From positions 2,666,001-2,730,000 of the forward strand of contig NZ_CP049255.1 of NCBI RefSeq assembly GCF_011047135.1: a DNA stretch of 64,000 nt. The letters run 5' to 3'. The stretch comes from Microbacterium endophyticum (lineage in GTDB: Bacteria > Actinomycetota > Actinomycetes > Actinomycetales > Microbacteriaceae). Shown here one piece after another: positions 29,655 through 37,963 of this stretch. Each line of letters starts with the position of its first letter. The first letter of the stretch is position 1. Both the position numbers and the translations under genes were made by a program. The notes below the pieces were generated by a model, which worked only from the letters and a program-made list of their open reading frames with translations, was not told where the DNA came from and did no database searches.

Positions 29655-29933
29655 ATGTTCGAGTCAATCCGCTCCATGATGCAGTTCTGCCTTCTCGCTG
29701 TCGGTTTGACCGCTCTCCAAAGCTCCTCGTCGACCGTCGTCGTTGTCGCATTGATGGCGGTAGCCCTCGTCGCTCTATCGGTGCGGCTGATTACGCTGGC
29801 CTCGGACGCGCCGCAGGGTCCGACGAGGCCGGCTATAGAGATAGATGTATCTTCACCGCTCACGCAGAGCGACCCGGATGCCGCGGGCCACATCCGCTCG
29901 CGAGCCCCAGGGATCGTGGCCCTGGCCACGTAG
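29655..29933 (+). CDS. Small membrane protein (DUF6412-like)
   Basis: This 92-residue protein has one or two hydrophobic segments (residues 8-22 and 27-48, VVVVALMAVALVALSVRLI) and a polar C-terminal tail. The ATG at 29655 has GAGGGGAG 7 nt upstream; the GTG at 29649 overlaps that spacing. From memory, small proteins of the DUF6412 type lie next to a second YidC/Oxa1 gene in Microbacteriaceae, which is the case here (103 bp to the insertase). The function is unknown. The family name is a recollection I cannot check. Confidence 0.65.
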   Translation: MFESIRSMMQFCLLAVGLTALQSSSSTVVVVALMAVALVALSVRLITLASDAPQGPTRPAIEIDVSSPLTQSDPDAAGHIRSRAPGIVALAT

Positions 29934-30035
29934 CTCGCGCACATTCACGTCCCCCTCCTGTAGGGGTCCGACGCTGATTCTCGGCGCAGTTCGTGGCGAT
30001 GCAGCCCGAACTCGACTCCGACGAACGGATACGTA

Positions 30036-30752
30036 ATGGACCCTTTTTCTTTCCCACCGATTGCCGCAGTTCTCGACGCGGCGTATAGCGGGCTCATGAT
30101 GCTCGCAGCAATTCTCGAACCGGTTGTGGGTGGTGCAGCGGCCCCCGCGGCCATCGTCCTGATCACCCTGCTGGCACGAGCCGCTCTGATTCCGGCCGGT
30201 GTGTTGCAAGCGAAATCTGAACAGACGCAGGCACGACTAGCCCCCGCACTGGCCAAATTGCGGCTTCGATACGGCAAAGATCGGGAACGACTGCAACGAG
30301 AGACGATGCACCTCTATGCGACCGAAAAGGTTTCACCGGCCGCGGGGTGCCTTCCGGTGCTGTTACAGGCTCCGGTGGTCGGCGTTATCTACGCGCTCTT
30401 TCTGCACACCAGCATCGCAGGTCACGCGAATGCGCTAATGACAGAGCAGCTCTTTGGAGTATCTCTCGGTGCGAGCTTCGTGTCTTCGTGGGGATCGGGC
30501 ACACTCACGCTTTCGACAATTGCGGTGTTTGGCGCTTTCGTGCTGGTGATCGCGCTGGTCGCCGAGCTGTCACGAAGGGCGTTTTCGATGCCAAATGCGC
30601 CGCGGTTCGTGGGCGTGCTGCAGTTCGTCACGGCGGGATTCGCGCTCTTCGTACCCCTGGCGGCGGTGCTCTACCTCACAGTCACTGTCGCATGGACGTT
30701 AGGGCAGCGAATCATCCTGAGAAGGAAGCATCCGCTTCCTCCGCCGCGGTGA
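30036..30752 (+). CDS. YidC/Oxa1-family membrane protein insertase paralog
   Basis: This 238-residue protein has the YidC/Oxa1 core: a hydrophobic TM1 with the conserved arginine in LITLLARAALIPAG near residue 47, the cytoplasmic hairpin QTQARLAPALAKLRLRYGKDRE near 65-87 (read in parts), and further segments around VLLQAPVVGVIYALFLHT, FGAFVLVIALVA and ALFVPLAAVLYLTV. It lacks the large periplasmic domain of proteobacterial YidC and is shorter than the usual housekeeping copy near dnaA/rnpA in actinobacteria, so it is probably an accessory paralog. It follows the small membrane protein and may act on specific clients. Confidence 0.87.
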   Translation: MDPFSFPPIAAVLDAAYSGLMMLAAILEPVVGGAAAPAAIVLITLLARAALIPAGVLQAKSEQTQARLAPALAKLRLRYGKDRERLQRETMHLYATEKVSPAAGCLPVLLQAPVVGVIYALFLHTSIAGHANALMTEQLFGVSLGASFVSSWGSGTLTLSTIAVFGAFVLVIALVAELSRRAFSMPNAPRFVGVLQFVTAGFALFVPLAAVLYLTVTVAWTLGQRIILRRKHPLPPPR

Positions 30753-30760
30753 AAGCGTGA

Positions 30761-32476
30761 CTAGGAGGTCTGTTTCGGGGCGCCGATGATGCGCTCACGC
30801 ACTTCGCGGCGAAGAACTTTACCGACAAGTGAGCGTGGCAGGTCATCGACGAACACGATTCGACGGGGTACTTTGTGCTCAGCGAGTAACGAGCGGGCGA
30901 AGTCGCGTATGGCTGCGGCATCCTGCTCGAACTTCTCACGGAGAACAATTGCTGCACCGACCTGCTCGCCGCCCTGGCCGCGCGGGAGAGCCACGACGGC
31001 GACATCAGCGACCGATGGGTGAGCACGAAGCGCTTCTTCGACCTCGGTCGGGGCGACATTGAACCCGCCCGTGACAATGAGCTCTTTCAACCTGTCGACG
31101 ACGGTGACAAATCCGTCTTCTGCGACTGTGACGATATCGCCGGTGCGTAGCCATCCGCCGTCGAGTAGTACTTCTCGGGTTTGCTCGGGCTGGCCCCAGT
31201 ACCCGGAAAAGACTTGGGGGCCACGGAGGAGAAGCTCACCAGCCTCGCCAAATCCGCGGTCGACGGAGATGTCCTCGGGGTCGACGACGCGAATGTCTGT
31301 ACTCGGGAACGGCACTCCCACCGTCCCCGGGCGGCGGCTTTCGCCGATGGGATTTCCGAGAGCGACCGGCGAAGTTTCCGTCATTCCGTAGCCTTCGACG
31401 AGAAGGCCCCCCGTGGCCTTTTCCCATCGATCTACTGTGGAAACGGGAAGACTCATCGCGCCGGATATCGCGAAGCGCACCGAGCGGAGATCAATCGTGC
31501 CGTTGTTCGACGCGCGTGACAGCTGGTCGTAGATCGGCGGAACCGCGGGTAAGAACGTGGGCGGACTCTTCTGGACTGCGTCTTTGATGAGATCGACATC
31601 GAACGTGGGAAACAGGACCAGTTTTGCACCGATGCTCATCGCGAATGTCAGACACAGCGTGAGGCCGTAGGCGTGGAACAGGGGGAGTACTCCGTAGAAG
31701 ACCTCTTCGCCCTCGCGAAGACCCGGCACCCAAGCGCGGCCCTGCATCGCATTTGCGCGGAGATTGCGATGAGTGAGGATTGCGCCCTTAGGTGCCCCGG
31801 TCGTACCGCTCGTGTACTGCAAAAGGGCAACGTCATCGAGTTCGGGACGGGGCGCATGCGGAGATAGCGGCGCCGCGGAAACGATCTTCTGCCAAGGAAT
31901 GAGTTCCTTGGCCTTGGGGCTTGCCGTGATGCGGTCACGCGCAGCGCGAGCCTTCGCAACGGGCAGACGCAGCGCGACTTGCTTCGCTAGCGGCATGTCG
32001 CGGGTAATGTCGACGCTCACGATGTGGCGGGGCCGCGTGTCTTTTGGCAGACCCGATACCGTGTCGGCCACCCGGTTCCACACGATCGCGACGGTGGCGC
32101 CGTGATCGACGAACTGCCGACCGAGCTCATGAGCTGTGTAGAGCGGATTGTGCTCGACCACGATCGCGCCCAATCGAAGTGTCGCGTAGAACGCCACAAT
32201 GTGGGCGGGGCTGTTGGGCATGACCAAAGCGACGCGAGTGCCTGCTTGCACGCCCAGGAGCCGGAGGCCCTCCGCAGCTCGCGTGATGCGTGCACCGAGC
32301 TGAGCGTAGGTCGTGGTTGCGCCGAAGAATTCAAGCGCGACAGATTGCGCGTGTCGCTCAACACTCGCCTCGATCATGTCCGGCAACGTCTCAGTGATTT
32401 CACCGATCTGATGGGGAACGTTCGGGGCGTATGCCGACAGCCAAGGCTGGGCGGAAAACGGGTAGCGCTCATTCAT
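30761..32476 (-). CDS. fadD: Long-chain fatty acid-CoA ligase
   Basis: This 571-residue adenylate-forming enzyme activates fatty acids to acyl-CoA with ATP. The AMP-binding motif LLQYTSGTTGAPKGAILTHR lies near residue 210, the YGMTETSP motif near 370, the hinge aspartate region GWLRTGDIVTVAEDGFVTVVDRLKE near 445 (read in parts), and the C-terminal lysine in PRSLVGKVLRREVRE near 555. It is the last gene of a leftward run tetR-GNAT-ene-reductase-fadD, with 124 bp to the preceding gene. It ends 9 bp from the convergent insertase gene. Substrate chain length is not known. Confidence 0.93.
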   Translation of the reverse strand: MNERYPFSAQPWLSAYAPNVPHQIGEITETLPDMIEASVERHAQSVALEFFGATTTYAQLGARITRAAEGLRLLGVQAGTRVALVMPNSPAHIVAFYATLRLGAIVVEHNPLYTAHELGRQFVDHGATVAIVWNRVADTVSGLPKDTRPRHIVSVDITRDMPLAKQVALRLPVAKARAARDRITASPKAKELIPWQKIVSAAPLSPHAPRPELDDVALLQYTSGTTGAPKGAILTHRNLRANAMQGRAWVPGLREGEEVFYGVLPLFHAYGLTLCLTFAMSIGAKLVLFPTFDVDLIKDAVQKSPPTFLPAVPPIYDQLSRASNNGTIDLRSVRFAISGAMSLPVSTVDRWEKATGGLLVEGYGMTETSPVALGNPIGESRRPGTVGVPFPSTDIRVVDPEDISVDRGFGEAGELLLRGPQVFSGYWGQPEQTREVLLDGGWLRTGDIVTVAEDGFVTVVDRLKELIVTGGFNVAPTEVEEALRAHPSVADVAVVALPRGQGGEQVGAAIVLREKFEQDAAAIRDFARSLLAEHKVPRRIVFVDDLPRSLVGKVLRREVRERIIGAPKQTS

Positions 32477-32600
32477 GAGGATGCCCCTAACGGCTGGAAA
32501 CTGACCCTCAGCGTAACTGTGGGCGTATGCCGCCGCAGGTATTCCTCAGCCTTCTCATGGCGTCTACCTAGAAAGGCGATCCGTAAACTTTTGGCGGTGC

Positions 32601-33683
32601 TTATCGGGGCACGGAACGGTATGCGCGGATGTACTGGGGCGGCCAGATCGTCTCGGGGTCCTCGCCCAGTTCTGACGCTGCCCGAAGAGCAAAGTGCGGG
32701 TCCCGCAAAAATTCGCGGCCGGCAAAGATCGCGTCCGCGTCGCCCGCCTGCAGAATCCCTTCCGCCTGAGGTCCGCTTGTGATGATCCCAACCGCGGCGG
32801 TCAGAGCAGCGCTCACCTCGCGGACGCGGGCAGCATGCGCGACCTGATACCCCGGTCCCACGGTGATCTTCTGGTGCGCCACGAGCCCCGCCGTAGAGAC
32901 ATCCGACAGATCGGCTCCTGCCTCGATCGTCCAGCGAGCAACGGTGGCTACATCGTCTGTCGTCAACCCACCCGGAGCTGCGTCTGTCGCTGAAAATCGA
33001 ACGAATAGTGGGACCTTTGGGCCGATTTCGTCGCGCACAGCGCGTACCAAATCAAGAAGTAGCCGAGCCTGGTTCTCCAGGCTGCCGCCCCACGCGTCAG
33101 TACGTGTGTTGCTGAGCGGGGAAAGAAACTCGTGTAGAAGGTATCCGTGAGCTGCATGAAGTTCGATGACGTCGAATCCTGCGGTGATCGAGCGACGGGC
33201 CGCGAGACGGAAAGCCTCTACCGTTGCGATGATCTGCGCCGCAGTCATCTCTCTGGGCGCGTGGAACCCCTCATATGCAATTGGCGAGGGCCCAAGCGTC
33301 TCCCAGCCGCCTTCGACCTCGCTCACGCTGCCTGACTGCCCGGAGAACGGCCACCAAGTGGATGCCTTGCGCCCGGCGTGAGCGAGCTGGATGCCCGCCA
33401 ACGATCCGCGAGCGTGGATGGATTCGGTGATCGTGGCCCAGGCGTCTCGCTGCGTGTCGTTCCAGATGCCGGCGTCGCGGGGGCTAATCCTGCCTTCGGG
33501 GACGACCGCTGCGGCCTCGGTCACGATGAGGCCTGCCCCGCCGCTGGCGAATTGCGACAGGTGCACGTGGTGCCAGTCATTGACGACGCCATCTTCTGCG
33601 CTGTATTGACACATTGGTGCGACCCACAGGCGATTCTTGAAGGTGACGTTTCGCACCGCGAGGGGGGAGAAGAGCAAACTCAT
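32601..33683 (-). CDS. NADH:flavin oxidoreductase (old yellow enzyme, YqjM type)
   Basis: This 360-residue FMN-dependent ene-reductase reduces activated C=C bonds, usually with NADPH. It has APMCQYSAEDG with C25 (the redox-tuning cysteine of YqjM), the catalytic histidines in VIELHAAHGYLLHEFLSP near residue 168, and NTRTDAWGGSLENQ near 190. I took the ATG at 33683, which matches the family start and follows the GNAT stop by 1 nt; the longer frame to 33743 lies inside the GNAT gene. In B. subtilis the homolog responds to oxidative stress, which would fit the msrBA genes nearby, but the link is inference. Confidence 0.9.
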   Translation of the reverse strand: MSLLFSPLAVRNVTFKNRLWVAPMCQYSAEDGVVNDWHHVHLSQFASGGAGLIVTEAAAVVPEGRISPRDAGIWNDTQRDAWATITESIHARGSLAGIQLAHAGRKASTWWPFSGQSGSVSEVEGGWETLGPSPIAYEGFHAPREMTAAQIIATVEAFRLAARRSITAGFDVIELHAAHGYLLHEFLSPLSNTRTDAWGGSLENQARLLLDLVRAVRDEIGPKVPLFVRFSATDAAPGGLTTDDVATVARWTIEAGADLSDVSTAGLVAHQKITVGPGYQVAHAARVREVSAALTAAVGIITSGPQAEGILQAGDADAIFAGREFLRDPHFALRAASELGEDPETIWPPQYIRAYRSVPR

Positions 33684-33684
33684 C

Positions 33685-34308
33685 TCACAATTCTGTCTTC
33701 TCTTTGCGGTGGGAGGGGCGCCACATCGCCATGGGGTGAGCATTCTTGATACCGCTGATCAATGAGACGGCTTCAAACCCGTGACGACGGTACAGCGAGC
33801 GATTGCGCTCGTTCGACGATTCGAGGTAGGCCGGGGCCGCATCGGCATCGATGCTCTTCAGCCGGGATTCCAACAGCGCTGCACCCACGCCCGCCCCGCG
33901 AGCTTCGACGCTCACTCCGATTTGTGACAGATACCAGTGCGGCTCGGCGGGGCGGTGACGCGCAAGAGTGGTCTTTAGCTGAATTGCGCCACGTAGTCCG
34001 CGCCACCCGAGTGCACCCACGAAAGTGGGGAGCTCTCGCAGGTGAGCGAGAATCGATGCCCGTTGGCTGGGGTGTTCCCAGATCGCCGCTCCGAGAACCA
34101 TGCCGTCGGATTGCCTGCGGGCGAGATCGACCCGACCCGTGCGGAGCGCGCTGGAGCGGAGGATGGCTGCGAAAAGCTCCGTGAATCGTTCTTGGCGATG
34201 AGATCCGTGGATGAGAGTGCTCATCACCGTCTCATCGGAGAACGTGGCGGCGAGCATTCTCGAAACGACAGAGACGTCAGAGGGAGATGCGGGGGAGATG
34301 GTGAACAT
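33685..34308 (-). CDS. GNAT-family N-acetyltransferase
   Basis: This 207-residue acetyltransferase carries the acetyl-CoA binding motif A as WYLSQIGVSVEARGAGVGAALLESRL (near residues 125-150, with RGAGVGAALL) and motif B as YLESSNERNRSLYRRHGFEAV near 160-180 (read in parts). The acceptor is unknown. The ATG has GAAAGAA upstream. Its stop is 1 nt from the ene-reductase start, so the two are coupled, and it lies 57 bp downstream of the tetR gene. The operon therefore looks like a TetR-regulated detoxification set. Confidence 0.87.
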   Translation of the reverse strand: MFTISPASPSDVSVVSRMLAATFSDETVMSTLIHGSHRQERFTELFAAILRSSALRTGRVDLARRQSDGMVLGAAIWEHPSQRASILAHLRELPTFVGALGWRGLRGAIQLKTTLARHRPAEPHWYLSQIGVSVEARGAGVGAALLESRLKSIDADAAPAYLESSNERNRSLYRRHGFEAVSLISGIKNAHPMAMWRPSHRKEKTEL

Positions 34309-34365
34309 GGGGGTTCTTTCTGGGTAGTACTCGCGGTGGTGGGAGCTGTGCGATCTGCGGGTGCT

Positions 34366-34905
34366 TCATGTCGAGGGCACTTCATCGGCTAGTGAGAGGA
34401 GACGACTAATGAGCGCTGTGCGTTGCTCGGGTTCGATGCTCAGTACGCCTGTGGCTTCTGCGATCCACAGCCCATTGGTAGCCAGCCAGACGAGGAGGAG
34501 CGGCATCATGTCGGTGCCTTTTCCAAACCCGAACCAAGTCTGGAGATATTCGAGCCATGGAGCGCTCAAGTTTGGTCGGCGCACAGCTTCAGAAAACACG
34601 ACAAACTCACCCGGCGTCGCGCCACCATCTCCGGCGAATTGCACGAAAGCGTGAATTCGTTGCGAAAGCGTGGTTTCAGCCAACGGAACGATCAATGCGG
34701 CTTGAAGTTCAACCTGCCACCTTGCGATGACGTGCTCGATGAGAGCGATCATCATCGAGTCCTTCGTGGGGAAGTGGTACATCAACCCGGCTTTTGTTAA
34801 ACCCGCAGCTCGTGCGACGGACTGATAGGTGATGTCGGCCTGACCATCGGCGTCGACGACGCTGATGGCGGCGTCAAGGATCTCGTCACGGGAGCTGGCT
34901 CTCAT
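34366..34905 (-). CDS. TetR-family regulator (second)
   Basis: This 179-residue repressor has the TetR helix-turn-helix [27 protein letters not shown] near residues 20-46 (seen as [16 protein letters not shown]) and a C-terminal ligand domain. It is first in the leftward run with the GNAT, ene-reductase and fadD genes. Its promoter box TAAAGT (complement of 34913-34918) lies 7 nt before the ATG and inside the operator CTTTACC-N8-GGTATAG, so it probably represses its own leaderless transcript. The operator differs from that of the tetR at 13463-14008 by one base in one arm. Confidence 0.9.
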   Translation of the reverse strand: MRASSRDEILDAAISVVDADGQADITYQSVARAAGLTKAGLMYHFPTKDSMMIALIEHVIARWQVELQAALIVPLAETTLSQRIHAFVQFAGDGGATPGEFVVFSEAVRRPNLSAPWLEYLQTWFGFGKGTDMMPLLLVWLATNGLWIAEATGVLSIEPEQRTALISRLLSLADEVPST

Positions 34906-34912
34906 AAATTTA

Positions 34913-34918
34913 ACTTTA
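34913..34918 (-). promoter_or_regulatory. -10 box of the second tetR
   Basis: On the minus strand TAAAGT is 7 nt before the ATG at 34905 and overlaps the operator. No ribosome-binding site is seen. Confidence 0.5.
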
Positions 34919-34935
34919 CCGGTCGTACGGTATAG
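34914..34935. promoter_or_regulatory. TetR operator, CTTTACC-N8-GGTATAG
   Basis: CTTTACC (34914-34920) and GGTATAG (34929-34935) form a near-perfect palindrome (one mismatch) with an 8-bp spacer, the same architecture and half-site as at 14049-14070. Confidence 0.65.
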
Positions 34936-35050
34936 TTCGGGATGGCTGCGATTATTCGCAGCGTGCTCCCAGCCTCGAAGGAACAGCGGGCGACCGACAT
35001 CCGTTGTCTCTATTGACGTCTCAGCCAGTGGCGTCGATAAAGGAGGAAAC

Positions 35051-35521
35051 GTGTCACACGACTACCGCAAGACTCCCGAGGCGCTTGCGCGTCTCACGCC
35101 CAATCAGTTCCGCGTCACGCAAGAAGATGGCACCGAGCCAGCATTTCGCAACGAGTACTGGGACAACCATGACGATGGCATCTACGTCGATGTCGTTTCA
35201 GGTGAGCCCTTGTTCTCGTCGACAGACAAGTTCGAGAGCGGCTCGGGATGGCCAAGCTTCACGAAGCCGTTGAAGAGCGGAGCCGTGAACGAGAAGATCG
35301 ACCGCTCGCTGTGGATGAAGCGGACGGAAGTGCGATCTGCGCTCGCAGACAGTCACCTCGGCCATCTGTTCGATGACGGCCCCCGCGAGGCTGGCGGTAT
35401 GCGCTACTGCATGAACTCGGCGTCACTGCGTTTCGTGCCGGTCGCCGATCTCGAATCACAGGGATACGGTGAGTACCGCCACCTCTTCGACTCAACGAAC
35501 ACTCAGGAGCAGGCATCATGA
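35051..35521 (+). CDS. msrB: Peptide-methionine (R)-S-oxide reductase
   Basis: MsrB repairs the R form of methionine sulfoxide in proteins. The 156-residue protein has [10 protein letters not shown] near residue 62, [12 protein letters not shown] near 101, and the catalytic C120 in [11 protein letters not shown]. The zinc-binding CxxC pairs found in many MsrB proteins are absent (the segment reads [11 protein letters not shown]), so it is the zinc-free type. The GTG start has a perfect AGGAGG 5 nt upstream; an ORF extending to 34865 covers the operator region and is not the real start. The stop overlaps msrA by 4 bp. Confidence 0.94.
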   Translation: MSHDYRKTPEALARLTPNQFRVTQEDGTEPAFRNEYWDNHDDGIYVDVVSGEPLFSSTDKFESGSGWPSFTKPLKSGAVNEKIDRSLWMKRTEVRSALADSHLGHLFDDGPREAGGMRYCMNSASLRFVPVADLESQGYGEYRHLFDSTNTQEQAS

Positions 35522-36063
35522 CCGATAACGGCACCATCACACAGACTTCCGGCAACGAAACAGCAGTGCTCGCTGGCGGATGTTTCTGGGGTATGGAAGA
35601 CCTCATTCGTCGACAGCCGGGCGTGCTCGACACCCGCGTCGGATACACCGGCGGTTCGAACGATCACGCGACATACCGCAATCATCCAGGCCACGCGGAG
35701 GCCGTCGAGATCGTATTCGACCCGCAGAAAACGACGTACCGCGACATCCTGGCGTTTTTCTTCCAGATTCACGATCCTTCGACCTTGAACCGTCAGGGGA
35801 ATGACGTCGGCACTAGCTATCGCTCGGCAATCTTCCCGCTCTCTGATGAGCAGGAGCGGGTGGCGCGCGACACGATCGCAGACGTTGACGCATCGGGGCT
35901 TTGGCCCGGTAAAGCTGTCACGACTATTGAACCGGCGAGCCCATTTTGGGAGGCCGAGCCGGAGCATCAGGACTATCTGCAGCGCATCCCGAATGGCTAC
36001 ACATGCCACTTTCCTCGCCAGGGGTGGGTGCTTCCCGCGCGCGAGCAGAGTTCGGCTCACTAG
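35518..36063 (+). CDS. msrA: Peptide-methionine (S)-S-oxide reductase
   Basis: MsrA repairs the S form of methionine sulfoxide. The 181-residue protein has the catalytic C22 in [34 protein letters not shown] near residue 44 (read in parts) and [25 protein letters not shown] near 81-105. The ATG overlaps the msrB stop (ATGA), so the two enzymes are made together. No C-terminal resolving-cysteine pair of the E. coli type is seen; the recycling partner is probably thioredoxin acting otherwise, which is an inference. Confidence 0.95.
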   Translation: MTDNGTITQTSGNETAVLAGGCFWGMEDLIRRQPGVLDTRVGYTGGSNDHATYRNHPGHAEAVEIVFDPQKTTYRDILAFFFQIHDPSTLNRQGNDVGTSYRSAIFPLSDEQERVARDTIADVDASGLWPGKAVTTIEPASPFWEAEPEHQDYLQRIPNGYTCHFPRQGWVLPAREQSSAH

Positions 36064-36111
36064 AGGCTTTCCGAGGGGAATGCGCGGTTCGCGCCGGGTG
36101 TTCCCCTCTTC

Positions 36112-37251
36112 ATGACGATTCGTGAGGTGGACGTCGTCGTTATCGGCGCGGGACAGGCTGGCCTTTCGGCGGCCTACCACCTGCGACGTCGGGGCTTTGT
36201 GCCCCATGACGCCGAGCTGGTTGATGCCGGTCGAACGTTCATCGTCCTGGATGCGAATGAACATCCCGGGGGTGCGTGGCAGCACCGCTGGGCGTCGCTT
36301 CGGATGGCGACCGTAAACGGCATCCACGAGTTGCCGGGATTCGCGGTTCCACCCGCCGATCCGAAAGCGGCAAGTCGTGATGTGTTGCCGACGTACTTCG
36401 CTGCGTACGAAAACCGCTTCGACCTTCACGTCCAACGCCCGGTGAATGTCACAGCAGTCCGCCGTGACGATGACGATCCGAACGGCAGACTGCGCGTTGA
36501 AACATCGCGGGGTGCGTGGGACGCGCGATACGTCATCAACGCGACCGGCACGTGGACGAAGCCGTTCTGGCCACACCATCCAGGCGCAGGAGCTTTTGCA
36601 GGCCGACAACTACACGTGGCGGACTATGTTTCCGCTGCCGAGTTCGCCGGAAAGCGAGTGATCATCGTCGGCGCTGGCGTATCAGCTATCCAGCTTCTCG
36701 ATGAGATCTCGCATGTGGCCGAGACGACCTGGATGACTCGACGCGAGCCGCAGTGGATCGACGCTGATTTCGATATCCCCACGAGAGTTGCCGCGATCGC
36801 GGGGATCGACGAACGGGTGCGGGAGGGACTCGCGCCCGGAAGCGTCATCTCGATCACGGGAATGCACTGGACACCGTGGGCACGCGCGGCAGCGGCCCGT
36901 GGAGTGCTGGTGCGGCACCCGATGTTCAGCGCCCTCGAAAGGGACGGGGCGCGAATGCCTGATGGGACATTCGTACCCGCCGACGTAATCCTGTGGGCCA
37001 CTGGTTTCCGTGCAGCGCTCACGCACCTGGCTCCCCTTCACGTGCGTTTGCCGGGCGGGGGAATCCGCGCAGATAAAGCAAGATCGCTCGACGAACCTCG
37101 TCTTTTCCTCGTGGGCTACGGTCCTTCGGCCTCGACGGTCGGCGCTAACCGTGCAGGCCGCGCCGCTGTGCGCGCGATTGTCAGCGAAATGGATGCCGAA
37201 GCTGATGATCGGGCGGTGGCCACGATCCAGGTCTCGCCCGTTCGGCCTTAG
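36112..37251 (+). CDS. FAD-dependent NAD(P)-binding oxidoreductase (flavin monooxygenase-like)
   Basis: This 379-residue protein has two Rossmann folds: the FAD site VVVIGAGQAGLSAAYHLRRRG at the N-terminus (residues 8-28, GAGQAG) and the NAD(P) site VIIVGAGVSAIQLLDEI near residue 183. Between them lie the NATGTWTKPFWPHHPG stretch near 144 and, late, ILWATGFRAAL near 293, both typical of group B flavin monooxygenases and the CzcO/YpdA-like relatives. The substrate is unknown. It lies 48 bp after msrA and is convergent with the Ktr genes. Confidence 0.87.
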   Translation: MTIREVDVVVIGAGQAGLSAAYHLRRRGFVPHDAELVDAGRTFIVLDANEHPGGAWQHRWASLRMATVNGIHELPGFAVPPADPKAASRDVLPTYFAAYENRFDLHVQRPVNVTAVRRDDDDPNGRLRVETSRGAWDARYVINATGTWTKPFWPHHPGAGAFAGRQLHVADYVSAAEFAGKRVIIVGAGVSAIQLLDEISHVAETTWMTRREPQWIDADFDIPTRVAAIAGIDERVREGLAPGSVISITGMHWTPWARAAAARGVLVRHPMFSALERDGARMPDGTFVPADVILWATGFRAALTHLAPLHVRLPGGGIRADKARSLDEPRLFLVGYGPSASTVGANRAGRAAVRAIVSEMDAEADDRAVATIQVSPVRP

Positions 37252-37261
37252 CGCCCCCGCA

Positions 37262-37963
37262 TCATCGCAGCTGTGCAAATGCCTCTGCATCGGCAGTGGC
37301 GCCCACGATGAGTATCGTGTCGCCCTCGACCAGAACCGTTTGATTGTCGGCGTTGGTCCACGGCTGGTCGCCGTGCTGGAATGCTGCCACTGTGACGCGA
37401 TGAGTCTTCCGCAGATCGGTTGCTCCGAGCGCTACATTCTGGAACATGCCGGGCACCGGTGCTTTCACGAGAGCGTAGCCCTTAGCGACTTCGATGTAGT
37501 CGAGGGCCGCCCCACGCACGAGGTGCGCGACACGACGCCCCATATCCTTTTCGGGGTATATGACATGTTGAACGCCGAGTTGCTCGAGAATGAGGCCGTG
37601 CTGATCGTTAACGGCTTTCGCCCAGATCACTGGACTTTTCATATTGAGCAGGACCGAACACGTCAGAATTGATGCCGAGACATCGTTGCCGATTGCGACG
37701 ACGACTCGGTCGAATTCTTCGAGTGCAAGCTGCGCGAGAACTTCCGGTTTCGTGGCGTCTGCGCGAACGACCTGCGTAAGTTCTCCGTTGAGTGACTGCA
37801 CGAGTTCTTCGTGATTGTCGATGCCGAGAACCTCTGTCCCGCTGGCCATGAGCTCGAGAGCTAGTGAGCTGCCGAAGCGACCAAGTCCGATGACGGCAAC
37901 TGAGTCTGCTTCGGCAATACGGCGCGAGGTGTCTCTCGCGCTGAAAATCGGGAACCTACCCAA
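37262..37963 (-). CDS. Potassium uptake regulatory subunit (KtrA/TrkA type)
   Basis: This cytoplasmic RCK protein gates the K+ channel subunit by binding nucleotide. It has an N-terminal Rossmann motif VIGLGRFGSSLALEL near residue 24, the acidic residue after the second strand (GIDNHEE), and a C-terminal TrkA-C domain near residues 150-230. I set the start at the TTG (37963), which overlaps the end of the channel gene by 8 bp with AAAGG upstream; this gives 234 residues, close to KtrA. The longer frame to 38053 runs through the channel gene and adds nonhomologous sequence. It is co-transcribed with the channel gene. Confidence 0.87.
   Translation of the reverse strand: MGRFPIFSARDTSRRIAEADSVAVIGLGRFGSSLALELMASGTEVLGIDNHEELVQSLNGELTQVVRADATKPEVLAQLALEEFDRVVVAIGNDVSASILTCSVLLNMKSPVIWAKAVNDQHGLILEQLGVQHVIYPEKDMGRRVAHLVRGAALDYIEVAKGYALVKAPVPGMFQNVALGATDLRKTHRVTVAAFQHGDQPWTNADNQTVLVEGDTILIVGATADAEAFAQLR

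Noticed and set aside
29483..29977. A 164-codon plus-strand frame through the tRNA terminator region
   Set aside because: It begins inside the tRNA-Glu terminator, crosses the GCCCCGG stem, and overlaps the better-supported small membrane gene in another frame.
34865..35050. An in-frame extension of msrB reaching the tetR operator
   Set aside because: The GTG at 35051 has a perfect AGGAGG and starts the conserved MsrB sequence; the extension has no homology and covers the operator.
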